From Oscillospiraceae bacterium (lineage in GTDB: Bacteria; Bacillota; Clostridia; Oscillospirales; Oscillospiraceae), in the NCBI GenBank assembly GCA_017541995.1, contig JAFXYD010000037.1, forward strand, positions 1-38,400: a stretch of 38,400 bases of DNA, written 5' to 3'. Under the pieces are notes generated by a model. It saw only the letters and a program-made list of their open reading frames with translations. It had not been told where the DNA came from and ran no database searches. Of this stretch, positions 1-9,059 are shown piece after piece. Position 1 is the stretch's first letter, and the number at the start of each line of letters is the position of its first letter. The position numbers and the translations under genes were made by a program.

Positions 1-1
1 G

Positions 2-3000
2 AGCTTCTGCGCCGCCTCCGGCCTGGTGACGGGCTATGAGGACGGCAGCTTCCGGCCCAGAAAGACCGCCACCCGAGCCCAGGTGGCCCAGATCCTCATG
101 CGCCTGGACCAGCTCCGCCAGGGCCAGGAGCTCCCCGAGGATCCCATGCCCGCCCAGAGCTTCAACGGCGAAGCCGGTGAGGCTATGAACGTCAGCGTGG
201 AGGCTCCCGAAGGCGCTCTGCCCGAGAACACCGAAATGACCGTCACCCGCGTGACCGCCGTTTCCGAGCTGGCCTCCATCAGCGACAAGATCAACGGCGA
301 GCTGATCTATGCCGCGGACATCAGCTTCTCCAAGGACGGGGTCGAGCTGGAGCCCGCCGCTGCCGTGGAGGTTCAGATCGAGCTGGACGGCCTTGAGGAT
401 ATTGAGAACCCCACCGTCGTGCACGTTGCTTCCGACGGCTCTGTGGAGCACGTCAGCTCTGAGCTTGTCTCCACCACCCGTGACGGCAAGAGCAAGGCCC
501 TGCGCTTCTACGCCAAGGACTTCTCCGTCTACGCCGTTGTTTCCGGAACCAACGACCAGCAGGCCGCCCGTCTGAAGGTTCAACTCTGGAAGCGTAATGC
601 AGCAGGAAACGGATACGAAATCAGCAGCTCTGTGTTCGTAACCCGTCAGGACCTTGATAAGCTTGGCACCATCATTCCCGACGGCGAGACGCCCACCGTA
701 GCCTCCAAGGAACTCTTCTGCGGCTGGTACTTCGACGCCCAGAGCTTCACCGGCAGCGAAGCCGAAGTTCGGTATACCGAAGATGACGTTGACGGCGAGC
801 ATACTATGTCGGCTGCCCGGGCACAGGTTCGCGCTTATTTGGAAGCCAAGAACGATGATAATACTTACAGCCATGTGATCACCGACGGCGAGACCACCGT
901 CAACATCTATCCCATCATCTTCTACTACTTCAACGTTTCCTACGTAGATGAGAACGGTGAGACGACGCTGAACACGGAGACCTATTATCTCAAGACCCTT
1001 CCCGCCGATCCGGATGATTACGCGCTGGAGGTGGACGTTCAGCTCACCTATGCGCCCTATCTCCAGGGCTACCGCTTCCTCGGTTGGCAGAAGGATGACG
1101 GAGACGAAAGAGTCTATGAGAACGGCGAAGAGGCCGGCATTAAGAACACCAATACCAAGTTCCGCGCCCAGGTGCAGCAAGGCTACTGGCTGTCTTTCGA
1201 GGAGAACCCCGGCAATCATTACAGCGGCGCCACCTACGTTCCTCCCGTTTTCTGCCCCAACGGCGTGATCCCTGCGGATGCGCAGCCCACGGATCCGACC
1301 CTGAACGGCTATACCCTGGGCGATGCGAACGGTAATAAGTGGTACGAGAAATACGACGACAATGGCACGGATGACGTTACGGACGACAGTTGGACCGACA
1401 ATAACAGTCAGAATGTGGCCTTCAACTTCTCCGGCTCCATCACAAAGGATACTACGGTCTACGCCAAGTGGCAGCTGAACGACACCGTATCCTTCACCAT
1501 CATTGTGTGGAAGCAGAACATCGACGACGACAAAGGTTTGGCTGATAATGCCAAGTCCTACGACTACGCTTTCTCCAGAACCAAGCAGGTTGCCCCCAAC
1601 ACCCCGGTGGCCGACCTGATCAACAACAGTGAGGCCGACCTGCTGCGCTACACCCAGCTGAGCGGCAAGAGCAGCGTTACTGTGGACGGCGTGAAGCACA
1701 GCTTCTACGGCTTCACCTACAACGAGACCAAAGGCGTCGTCTCCAAGGACACGGTGGTGAATCCCAACGGCACCACCGTCGTCAACGTGTACTACGACCG
1801 CGACCTCTGCTCCATCAAGTTCACGACCCAGCAGTACACCGCGATTTCCACTCACCCCACTCCCGGCTCTGCGCCGACCTCCAATACGGGCGCTCCGCTT
1901 TCGCCGGTCTATTTTATCAACTACAACGGTTCCTACTGCCCGATCAGCTACCGCAACAGTAGTTACAACTACGTCTACGTTCCCACCACGGCCAGTTACA
2001 GCACCCAGAACACACAGTACGCTGTGATTGACGGTGCCCTGTATATGCTGGATTACGATACAGCCAGCAGCGGCTCAACAACATATTACTGGTGGTATTA
2101 TTCCAGTTCGGATAACAAATGGTATATCTGGCAAGGGCAGCGCTATTACCAGTACACCTATGGCACCACGACCGGCTACACCTACTACACCCGCGACTGG
2201 GCGGAGCGCGAAACGTACACCGGCCTCTACGATCAGAAGCTGAGCAAGTACAACTACACCTGGCCCACCGACTACCGCTGGATGATCGACGATCCCAACG
2301 GAAGCAGCTTCATCAGTATCATGGACTGCTTCGCCCAGAGCGGCGAGTACAATCTGTACGGTGTGGAAGAGAGTTTTGACGCCAACGTCTACCACTTCCT
2401 GCAGAACAGCGACGGCTCCTGGCCCACCTCCGCCGCGTTCACCATCCCCTGCAAGACCACCGACGGCATGTTGTTCCGCTCCTTCTCCGGCTATTCCTCC
2501 TACCAGTACCGCGTGAAGCTGCCCTCCGGTGTGAGAACCTACTATCTCACCACCGACATCACCAGCACCGGTACCGGCGACGATAAGACCTACACTTTTA
2601 CCTGGGGCTCCGCCAAGACCGCTACCGATTATCATGACGGCGCCTATTGGACCGAGTGGATCGACGACGGAGTACAGGTGAAGTACGACGGCTTCGAGCC
2701 TACCGACGATTCCCATCTCAAGCCTGTGAACGGCAAGATCGAGTTCCGTTACAGCCGCGTCAAGATGCCTATTACCTTCATGTACGGCACCTTTGTCAAC
2801 GGCAGAGACGTGGAAATGGCCGCGCCACACACCGGCGAGCTGAAGCATACCGATCCCATTTTCTTCGAGGCCTCCGTGGACTCCTACAAGAAGGACGGCG
2901 GCACCAACTACTACGATCCCGTGGCTGCGGGCGACTTTACCGACAGCTCCTTCGTCTTTGAAGGCTGGTTCGTGGACCCCGGCTGCACCACCGCCTATGA

Positions 3001-6000
3001 CTTCGCCGGCAAGTCTATGCTCCAGGGCGGCATCACCGTCTACGCCAAGTTCCGCCAGCGCGAGTTCCGCGTATTCCTTCACGTCAACGAGGAGGGCAAG
3101 GATTGGGACGACGTGAGCTGGAACGACCCGGACCAGAAATCCAACTTCCGCGTCGCCTACGACGGCGTCATTTCCGAGGGCAACCCCATCGAGGGCACCA
3201 TGGAAGGCTACGTACTCGTCGGCTGGTACACTGATGAGGCCTGCACCCAGCCTTATAACTTCTCCACCCGCTATACCGACACCTCCATGGCCGGCCTGGC
3301 CCAGGCGTACGGCGCGACGGAGAAGGCCGACCCCCGGTACGCCACCGAGGACGACGGCACCAACGAGGACGTGAACCGCCCCTGGATCGATGAGATGGTG
3401 CATCTGTACGCCAAGTGGCGTAAGGTGCTGCCCGGCGCCACCGGCATTACCGTGGTATATGATGCCATTGAGCAGGAAAATACAACGGGCAAAACCGGTA
3501 AGTTCACCGAAGAAACCAACCAGCCCACTACCTGGAAGGACCCCCTGTCCTATACTGACCAGTCCAACCTGATTGTTCGCTCCGGTTCTACGCCGGATCT
3601 TCCGGCTGATTACCAGTTCGAGTACTGGGAAGTTCTGGATAAGAACGGCAATGTTGTCAGGCAGATCCATCCCGGTATGCTTCTGGAAATTGACGCGGAG
3701 TGGGCCGAAGTGAGTGATGCCCCCGGTGCAAATACCGGAAATGCGGCCGCTCCTGTTCACCAGACCAGAGGCCCCGTCAGAGGCTCCTCCTCCGACGTGT
3801 ACCAGGAGGTCAGCTCGCCCGTGGTCGGCCACTCCTACCTGATCGCCTACGTTACCGGCTCGACCGCGTACCTGATCGGTAATACGTACTATAATAGCAA
3901 TAACTGCCCGAAGGCCGTTCAAACCACGGTTTCCTCCGGCGAGATCACCGGTGACTACGAGCAGTACCTGTGGACGGTGACAGACAACGCCAGCCAGCAG
4001 CTGATGTTCCAGAACGCCACTGCAGGCTATCTTGGCGCTACAAGCGGCGGTTACCTGAACTTTGGTGAGACCAACAATACCTGGACCTGGAGAAACAACA
4101 ACATTGTTAACACAAATACCGGCCTGTCTTATCGTTATGTGAAGTTTTACACCGGTCCGTACTTCGATCTCTCATCCACTGCCGGAACGACTGCGACAAT
4201 CACCTTCTTCGAGCTGGTGGAACAGGGCGAGCCTGTCACCTACACCAAGGTGGACACCCCGGTTCCCGGCATCTCCTATGTGATCGTTGCTGATGGCGTC
4301 AGCTATGCACTGTCTGGTACGAAACATCCCAATTCATCCAATAGTCAGAGTTGGCTCCTTGGTACTGAGATCCAGCGTTCCGGAAACACCGTGACGATCC
4401 TCGACACCCAAGTCGGCGACCTTACTTGGACCGCCGGCGGCGACGCCGCCAATGGCTGGACCTGGCAAAATGTGGGCAATGGAGAATTTTTAAATATCTT
4501 ATCGCCTTCCAACTCCTATCTGACAGTTAAATCCAGTTCCAGTCCCTGGCTCTACTATGAGGATACACGATATTTTTACAACACGGAAGCGACGGACGGC
4601 TATAACTACTTATCCTTCGCTGATTCCGCCGACAGTTCTGGTTATTATGATTACACGGTTGCAAATGGAACGAGTGTAGCAGACCCCATTGGCATTTATG
4701 CTCTGACCCACACCTTGACCATCAACTACGTGTACGGCGACGGCACCACTGCGGCGACCACCTACACCGACGAGGTTCCCGAGGGCGTGGCCTACAGCGT
4801 TGCCAGCCCCGTGATCAGCGGCTACAACGTCGATACCGCCACCGTGTCCGGCTCCATGGGTACCAGCAACGTCACCGTCACCGTAACCTATACGCCTGCC
4901 AGCCACACCGTCACCTTCAACTGGCACGGCGGCAGCGATACTCAGACCGTCAACGACGGCGAATACGCGACCGCTCCCGCGGATCCTGGAAACTATGTAG
5001 AAAACGGCATCACCTACATCTTCACCCGCTGGGATCCGCAGCCTGACGCCACTCCCATTACTTCCGACCAGGTCTTTACTGCCCAGTACAAGCGCGAGGG
5101 CACCTTCATTGTCACCTTCAAGGATTGGAACGGCAGAGTGCTGAAGACCGAGGAGGTCATGCGCGGAGGCAGCGCCACCGCTCCTGCAGACCCTGTCCGT
5201 GAAGGCTTTACCTTCAAGGGCTGGGATAAGGAATTCACCAACGTTCAGAACGATCTGGTAGTCTATGCCACTTATGCAACGGCGGTCACCAAGATCTACA
5301 CCGTCACCCTCCGCGCGGTCTATGGGCCGAAGGAGAGCGTCAAGAATACTCACGTCACCTGGTATGCCAACAACGGCGCCGATATCGAGCCGAACAAGGG
5401 CTACAAGAACTCCAACGAAGTCGTGGTCAACAACGGCATTGACATTGAGACGCTGAACTCTTATGCAGCCCTGAAGCTGGACGGCTACACCTTCCTGGGC
5501 TGGGCCCGTATGCCCGAGATGGCCGATCAGGTTGCGACCTACGCGCCTTCTTTTGCCGGCAAGTACACAGTGGACGACGTTGAGAATCTGGATGGCACCA
5601 CGACTCAAAAGATCGTTTCCTACGAGGGCCTGACGGAGAACGAGCTCTGGCTTGTCTATCATCCCGCAGAAGGGGACAACGCAGCATACTTCTCTGTACG
5701 TGAGAACAATACAGAGCTGAACAACGGCGCAGCCTTCACCCAGATCGCCGCCAATGAGAACACGCCTTACCACGGCCTCTATGCGGTGTGGCAGCGGGAC
5801 GTGTTCTACGTGCTGCACTCTTCTACCGGTGAGCTGGAAGCTGTGTCCATGCCTATCAACGCAAGCGGCACCGCCGTGAGCGGCGTGAGCTATATGGTCG
5901 GTACTGCTGACTTGACTTCCCACGTGAAGCCCGGCTACCTCTACGGCGGCTATTATATGGCAGAGGGCGACGTGAATTATGCCTACGCTAACGTAAAGCA

Positions 6001-7177
6001 TGCGGACGTCCAGGCGGTTGCCGATGCCTATACTGCGAATAATGCTGCCGCAAATTGGACTGCCGCTGCCGCTGCCGGCAATGATCAGTCCAAGGCGTAT
6101 ACTCTGGCGACTACCACCATGAGCGCTCAGGGCAAGAGCTTCAAGAATTACTTCGGCGATTTCCTCTATGTGGACAGCGAAGGGAATGGAACCAACACGC
6201 AGTATGTGAAGAATTCGGATGGCACCTATACCAAGAATACGCCTGTCTGGAACAAGAAGGCTGCGCAGAAGACTGTCCGCGGCGACGCGGTCACGCCGAA
6301 GCCCGGCGCGATCTTCTACCTGAAGGAAGTTCCTTCCCAGTACCTGGCTGCCAAGATGTTCTACACCTACGATACCACAAGCCCGACCAAGGAGATCAAG
6401 GATATCTGGCTGATTTCTCTGCTGGATGACGGAAACTATCAGAATGCGGGCTACATGGTTCAGAAGGGCAGCGAAGAAGAGAGCTTCGTTCCCAGAAAGA
6501 GTCTGTCCCTCAGCTTCTCCATGATTCAGCAGGCCGGTTCGTCCAACCCCGAGGACGTGGTCGTCTCGATTTCCGCAGCGGATTTCAACAATGTGAACGG
6601 CGGCGTTGTGATGGCTGCGCAGAAGACCGATTTTGCCGGGGAATCCTTCACCGTTGTACCTACCTACACCACGCCCGACGGCGTCAAGGTGACCAACAAC
6701 GGCTTGAACTTCGCGCCGAATTCCAACCGGGAAGAAGGCGGCAAGCTCTATACCTGGACCAGGCACTTTGACGGCACCGAAATCATGTACTTCGACTATA
6801 ACGGTGGTACAGGAGTTAACTGGACGCAGGATGCTGTACAGCAGATGGCTTACTTCTTCAAGGGAAGCGGCAATACTGCGACGCATGCGTGGGTGAAGAT
6901 GGAATATGTCTCAAATGGTCTTCATTTCTGCAAGGTACCGGAAGGCGATTGGGAGCATGTTATTCTGGTTCGCATGGACGGTGCTCCTGTTGGGCCTGAT
7001 GCTAACGGCGAGTACTGGTATCGAGAAGCCAACGATGATCAGACCGGAGACATTCCGCTGAATTCCACTTCTGATGGGTCGGATCAAGAGTTCAGCTCCA
7101 ACGCAAACTATATTGTCAAGTTTGCGAAAGGCAGTGCCACTGTTGATTGGGCTTATTATCCGGCAAATCCTTCCTGA
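2..7177 (+). CDS. Giant SLH/InlB B-repeat surface protein (5' partial)
   Basis: The frame is open to the left edge, so the gene begins upstream; the GTG at 26 lies inside an SLH motif (LVTGYEDGSFRPRKTATRAQ) and is not the true start. The SLH end implies non-covalent attachment to the cell wall. Nucleotides 175-550 encode a ZU5-like beta domain that ends in an FSVYAVVSG-type strand. InlB/Listeria-Bacteroides-type repeats with the GW[YFQ] signature lie near 720, 1080, 2960, 3220, 5200 and 5500. Two related modules of about 140 residues (3800-4225 and 4225-4700), each opening with PVxGxSYxI, look like beta-rich ligand-binding units. A MucBP-like module is at 4708-4895. At least 2390 residues are present. 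There is no C-terminal LPXTG or hydrophobic tail, so SLH is the only visible anchor. An adhesin or host/mucin-contact role is inferred; the ligand is unknown. Confidence 0.88.
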   Translation, partial: SFCAASGLVTGYEDGSFRPRKTATRAQVAQILMRLDQLRQGQELPEDPMPAQSFNGEAGEAMNVSVEAPEGALPENTEMTVTRVTAVSELASISDKINGELIYAADISFSKDGVELEPAAAVEVQIELDGLEDIENPTVVHVASDGSVEHVSSELVSTTRDGKSKALRFYAKDFSVYAVVSGTNDQQAARLKVQLWKRNAAGNGYEISSSVFVTRQDLDKLGTIIPDGETPTVASKELFCGWYFDAQSFTGSEAEVRYTEDDVDGEHTMSAARAQVRAYLEAKNDDNTYSHVITDGETTVNIYPIIFYYFNVSYVDENGETTLNTETYYLKTLPADPDDYALEVDVQLTYAPYLQGYRFLGWQKDDGDERVYENGEEAGIKNTNTKFRAQVQQGYWLSFEENPGNHYSGATYVPPVFCPNGVIPADAQPTDPTLNGYTLGDANGNKWYEKYDDNGTDDVTDDSWTDNNSQNVAFNFSGSITKDTTVYAKWQLNDTVSFTIIVWKQNIDDDKGLADNAKSYDYAFSRTKQVAPNTPVADLINNSEADLLRYTQLSGKSSVTVDGVKHSFYGFTYNETKGVVSKDTVVNPNGTTVVNVYYDRDLCSIKFTTQQYTAISTHPTPGSAPTSNTGAPLSPVYFINYNGSYCPISYRNSSYNYVYVPTTASYSTQNTQYAVIDGALYMLDYDTASSGSTTYYWWYYSSSDNKWYIWQGQRYYQYTYGTTTGYTYYTRDWAERETYTGLYDQKLSKYNYTWPTDYRWMIDDPNGSSFISIMDCFAQSGEYNLYGVEESFDANVYHFLQNSDGSWPTSAAFTIPCKTTDGMLFRSFSGYSSYQYRVKLPSGVRTYYLTTDITSTGTGDDKTYTFTWGSAKTATDYHDGAYWTEWIDDGVQVKYDGFEPTDDSHLKPVNGKIEFRYSRVKMPITFMYGTFVNGRDVEMAAPHTGELKHTDPIFFEASVDSYKKDGGTNYYDPVAAGDFTDSSFVFEGWFVDPGCTTAYDFAGKSMLQGGITVYAKFRQREFRVFLHVNEEGKDWDDVSWNDPDQKSNFRVAYDGVISEGNPIEGTMEGYVLVGWYTDEACTQPYNFSTRYTDTSMAGLAQAYGATEKADPRYATEDDGTNEDVNRPWIDEMVHLYAKWRKVLPGATGITVVYDAIEQENTTGKTGKFTEETNQPTTWKDPLSYTDQSNLIVRSGSTPDLPADYQFEYWEVLDKNGNVVRQIHPGMLLEIDAEWAEVSDAPGANTGNAAAPVHQTRGPVRGSSSDVYQEVSSPVVGHSYLIAYVTGSTAYLIGNTYYNSNNCPKAVQTTVSSGEITGDYEQYLWTVTDNASQQLMFQNATAGYLGATSGGYLNFGETNNTWTWRNNNIVNTNTGLSYRYVKFYTGPYFDLSSTAGTTATITFFELVEQGEPVTYTKVDTPVPGISYVIVADGVSYALSGTKHPNSSNSQSWLLGTEIQRSGNTVTILDTQVGDLTWTAGGDAANGWTWQNVGNGEFLNILSPSNSYLTVKSSSSPWLYYEDTRYFYNTEATDGYNYLSFADSADSSGYYDYTVANGTSVADPIGIYALTHTLTINYVYGDGTTAATTYTDEVPEGVAYSVASPVISGYNVDTATVSGSMGTSNVTVTVTYTPASHTVTFNWHGGSDTQTVNDGEYATAPADPGNYVENGITYIFTRWDPQPDATPITSDQVFTAQYKREGTFIVTFKDWNGRVLKTEEVMRGGSATAPADPVREGFTFKGWDKEFTNVQNDLVVYATYATAVTKIYTVTLRAVYGPKESVKNTHVTWYANNGADIEPNKGYKNSNEVVVNNGIDIETLNSYAALKLDGYTFLGWARMPEMADQVATYAPSFAGKYTVDDVENLDGTTTQKIVSYEGLTENELWLVYHPAEGDNAAYFSVRENNTELNNGAAFTQIAANENTPYHGLYAVWQRDVFYVLHSSTGELEAVSMPINASGTAVSGVSYMVGTADLTSHVKPGYLYGGYYMAEGDVNYAYANVKHADVQAVADAYTANNAAANWTAAAAAGNDQSKAYTLATTTMSAQGKSFKNYFGDFLYVDSEGNGTNTQYVKNSDGTYTKNTPVWNKKAAQKTVRGDAVTPKPGAIFYLKEVPSQYLAAKMFYTYDTTSPTKEIKDIWLISLLDDGNYQNAGYMVQKGSEEESFVPRKSLSLSFSMIQQAGSSNPEDVVVSISAADFNNVNGGVVMAAQKTDFAGESFTVVPTYTTPDGVKVTNNGLNFAPNSNREEGGKLYTWTRHFDGTEIMYFDYNGGTGVNWTQDAVQQMAYFFKGSGNTATHAWVKMEYVSNGLHFCKVPEGDWEHVILVRMDGAPVGPDANGEYWYREANDDQTGDIPLNSTSDGSDQEFSSNANYIVKFAKGSATVDWAYYPANPS

Positions 7178-7200
7178 TTACGGAATGTGATCACGAAAGA

Positions 7201-7230
7201 TCCGGAGGGGGAGCAATCTCCCCCTCCGGA
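7201..7230 (+). terminator. Perfect 12-bp hairpin after the giant surface gene
   Basis: Arms 7201-7212 and 7219-7230 are exact reverse complements around a 6-nt loop. There is no good T-tract, so it may act as an mRNA 3'-end stabiliser or a weak terminator. Confidence 0.5.
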
Positions 7231-7259
7231 AATCCTAAGCTGTCCGAGGGGATAATCGT

Positions 7260-7601
7260 ATGAAACGAATGTGTTTGATCGTAATTTCGATTCTGTTCAT
7301 CTGTTGCGTTTGCACAGCTTGTACAACAAAAGATGAACAAGAAAAAAAACCGACTGCACCGACGGTAATCGCTCCGGTCATTTCTTCTGAATCTGAAGCG
7401 GCCTCTCAAAACACCTCCGGAGGCGCAGAGTCTGATACAAGTGCTCAGACGAATACGCTTACGCCTGCAATTAGTGGGGAATTGACCGAAACCGCCGCGC
7501 CGGAAATCTCCTCGACTGAGGAAGAACCATTTTCCGGGTTGGAGATCGAAGATGATCACACTGAAGTAATTACCGGTAATATCGGGTTCGGCGGCAATTG
7601 A
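7260..7601 (+). CDS. Small secreted or lipoprotein-like Ser/Thr-rich protein
   Basis: A 113-residue protein preceded by a GAGGGG ribosome binding site. Residues 1-20 are a basic start plus a hydrophobic segment ending at C21 (VCTAC), consistent with a signal peptide and an imperfect lipobox, since Cys rather than Leu is at -3. The remainder is low-complexity, rich in Ser, Thr, Pro and Glu, and ends in NIGFGGN. No domain is recognised. It opens the lower-GC cassette whose later genes encode a kinase, a PqqD-like protein and a nucleotidyltransferase, and lies 27 nt upstream of the next small gene. It could be a surface spacer lipoprotein or a substrate of the cassette. A predicted export signal argues against modification by cytoplasmic enzymes unless that happens before export. 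Confidence 0.65.
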   Translation: MKRMCLIVISILFICCVCTACTTKDEQEKKPTAPTVIAPVISSESEAASQNTSGGAESDTSAQTNTLTPAISGELTETAAPEISSTEEEPFSGLEIEDDHTEVITGNIGFGGN

Positions 7602-7628
7602 TACATTAAGAAGAAAGGAAGGATTATC

Positions 7629-7886
7629 ATGGGGAAGTTTATTCCTGGTTCCAGTTTTTTTGCGTTCACTGATGAACAGTGGGGTTTTTTGCTAACTTGC
7701 GGTATTACTGACTATATCCAAACCGATATCGTAGATTATACGAAAGACGGCACGCACTATCGCCTGGTTGATATGCAGGATCTGCTGGAAGACGAAGGCG
7801 ACCTGGATTTCGACCTTTATGAATTTAGCATCGCTGTGTTTACGGATTCGGTCCAGGCCAATATCAAAGGGCCGGGTGAATGGTAA
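7629..7886 (+). CDS. Small acidic protein, candidate precursor or partner of the kinase/PqqD cassette
   Basis: An 85-residue protein with a good ribosome binding site (AAAGGAAGG, 7 nt before the ATG). It is strongly acidic in the middle (LLEDEGDLDFDLYEF) and ends in NIKGPGEW. No known family is recognised. It sits directly before a 16-bp hairpin and then the kinase, PqqD-like and nucleotidyltransferase genes. Precursor peptides of ribosomally made, modified peptides often occupy such a position, ahead of an attenuator and the modifying enzymes. That role is inferred from position and size only; no core peptide or leader motif was identified. Confidence 0.65.
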   Translation: MGKFIPGSSFFAFTDEQWGFLLTCGITDYIQTDIVDYTKDGTHYRLVDMQDLLEDEGDLDFDLYEFSIAVFTDSVQANIKGPGEW

Positions 7887-7898
7887 GCTTTGTGATAC

Positions 7899-7941
7899 TG
7901 GAAAAAGAGAAGGCTTCGTCAGACTGCCTTCTCTTTTTCCA
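7899..7941 (+). terminator. 16-bp hairpin, terminator or attenuator between the small gene and the kinase
   Basis: Arms 7899-7914 and 7926-7941 are perfect reverse complements around an 11-nt loop. The right arm contains a run of five T. It lies between the 85-residue gene and the kinase gene, where partial termination would give more small protein than enzyme. Confidence 0.7.
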
Positions 7942-7953
7942 ATCAAGATCAAT

Positions 7954-8748
7954 ATGATAAGACAACAAATTCAATTGCTGCAATATGTTTTTTCCTGCCA
8001 ACTCCGGCATAAGGAAACGGCTGAATACTTTCAGATTCCGGAGCCGAAAAGCAACGCAGCACCCGTTGCCGAGATATCCGTCCTGCAGCGTGATTGGGAT
8101 GAGCTCCGTACTCAGGGCTTCGCGGATTCGGCCCATACGGAATACAGCGTTCTGACCCCTTACTTTTCAGAGGCGTTGGTACCGCATGAATGCGTCATCA
8201 TACATGCTGCCGCTTTGCGCTGGCGCGACCGAGCGTATTTGATCTGTGCAGAGAGCGGCGTAGGCAAATCCACGCAGGCACACTGGCTGCAAAAGCTTCG
8301 TCCCGGCGCGTTTTCTGTCATCTGCGGGGATCGCCCCATTCTCGAATTCCGTCAAGCCGCTGAAAGCAAAGGAGGGGGAAGCGCCCCCAATTCCCTTGGT
8401 TCCGATTCTTCCTCAATCAGGCGGGCTTCCACGAAACGCACGGACGTGGTGTACGTACACCCCTCGCCATGGAACGGGAAAGAGAATTGGCACGGTGCGG
8501 ATGCCGCCCCCCTGGCGGGTCTGATTCTTCTGAATCGCGGAGAAGAGAATCGCATTGTCTCACTGTCGGAGCGAGAAGCCGCGCTTCCCCTGTACCCGCA
8601 ATTCATCCATACAGGATGGAATCCGGAGATGATCCGTCAAATTGCAGATTTGGAAACAAGACTACTGAACACGGCTTCCATTTGGAGGCTGACGACACAT
8701 GACGTCCCGGCTTCTACGAGGCTGTTATTGGAGACCGTATTTCATTGA
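7954..8748 (+). CDS. HPr kinase-like (HprK-related) serine kinase
   Basis: A 264-residue cytoplasmic P-loop kinase related to the C-terminal domain of HPr kinase/phosphorylase. Walker A is A99-T107 (AESGVGKST), preceded by the family's IHAAAL strand (H84). A GDRP segment follows, and near residue 170 there is a PWNGK motif typical of HprK-like proteins in lasso-peptide and HPr-rel-A-type gene sets. The ATG at 7954 was chosen because the frame upstream overlaps the 85-residue gene and runs through the hairpin at 7899-7941. The start has only a weak ribosome binding site, so translation may be low. The stop overlaps the PqqD-like start (TGATG). In paeninodin-type clusters such kinases phosphorylate a precursor-peptide serine. 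The substrate here is unknown, and no HPr gene is adjacent. Confidence 0.82.
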   Translation: MIRQQIQLLQYVFSCQLRHKETAEYFQIPEPKSNAAPVAEISVLQRDWDELRTQGFADSAHTEYSVLTPYFSEALVPHECVIIHAAALRWRDRAYLICAESGVGKSTQAHWLQKLRPGAFSVICGDRPILEFRQAAESKGGGSAPNSLGSDSSSIRRASTKRTDVVYVHPSPWNGKENWHGADAAPLAGLILLNRGEENRIVSLSEREAALPLYPQFIHTGWNPEMIRQIADLETRLLNTASIWRLTTHDVPASTRLLLETVFH

Positions 8749-9059
8749 TGGAAAGCAGGTGCCTCATGCAGTATAAACCACGTCCCGGTATCGTCCAGGC
8801 TAAAATATGCGGCCTTCACGTTCTGATTCCTTCCCGCGTCACATACGATCATTGCAAATCCATTATCCGTCTGCCGAGTCTTTGGGCCATAACCTATGAT
8901 CTGATACAAAAGGGAGAAAGCGACGAAACCATTATCAGGCTGCACCAGGTTCTGACAAAAAAGTCTGAGGACGAGATCAGGCAAAGAATTGAACGTTTTT
9001 GTGAAAACCTTGTGGAGCAAGGCTTCATGATTCGCGAAAAGGATGAGGGCCGGCTATGA
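8748..9059 (+). CDS. PqqD-like peptide recognition protein
   Basis: A 103-residue protein with a winged-helix pattern like PqqD and RiPP recognition elements: an N-terminal beta part (KPRPGIVQAKICGLHVLI), a helix containing LWAITYDLIQKG, and a C-terminal helix ending in ENLVEQGFMI. PqqD-family proteins bind leader peptides and present them to modifying enzymes. The ATG at 8748 overlaps the kinase stop, and the stop overlaps the next start as ATGA, so all three genes are translationally coupled. No radical-SAM enzyme, lasso cyclase or transglutaminase-like protease is present in the window, which is unusual. The family call is by fold pattern and context. Confidence 0.7.
   Translation: MESRCLMQYKPRPGIVQAKICGLHVLIPSRVTYDHCKSIIRLPSLWAITYDLIQKGESDETIIRLHQVLTKKSEDEIRQRIERFCENLVEQGFMIREKDEGRL

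Noticed and set aside
2075-3922. 615-codon open frame antisense to the giant surface gene
   Set aside because: It mirrors the codon periodicity of the plus-strand gene, has low-complexity Gly/Val-rich translation, no ribosome binding site and no domain.
4610-6886. 758-codon open frame antisense to the giant surface gene
   Set aside because: The plus-strand frame has clear SLH, InlB and MucBP features; the antisense translation matches no protein pattern.
7768-7953. Upstream extension of the kinase frame
   Set aside because: It overlaps the 85-residue gene out of frame, passes through the terminator-like hairpin, and its translation is unlike the kinase family N-terminus.
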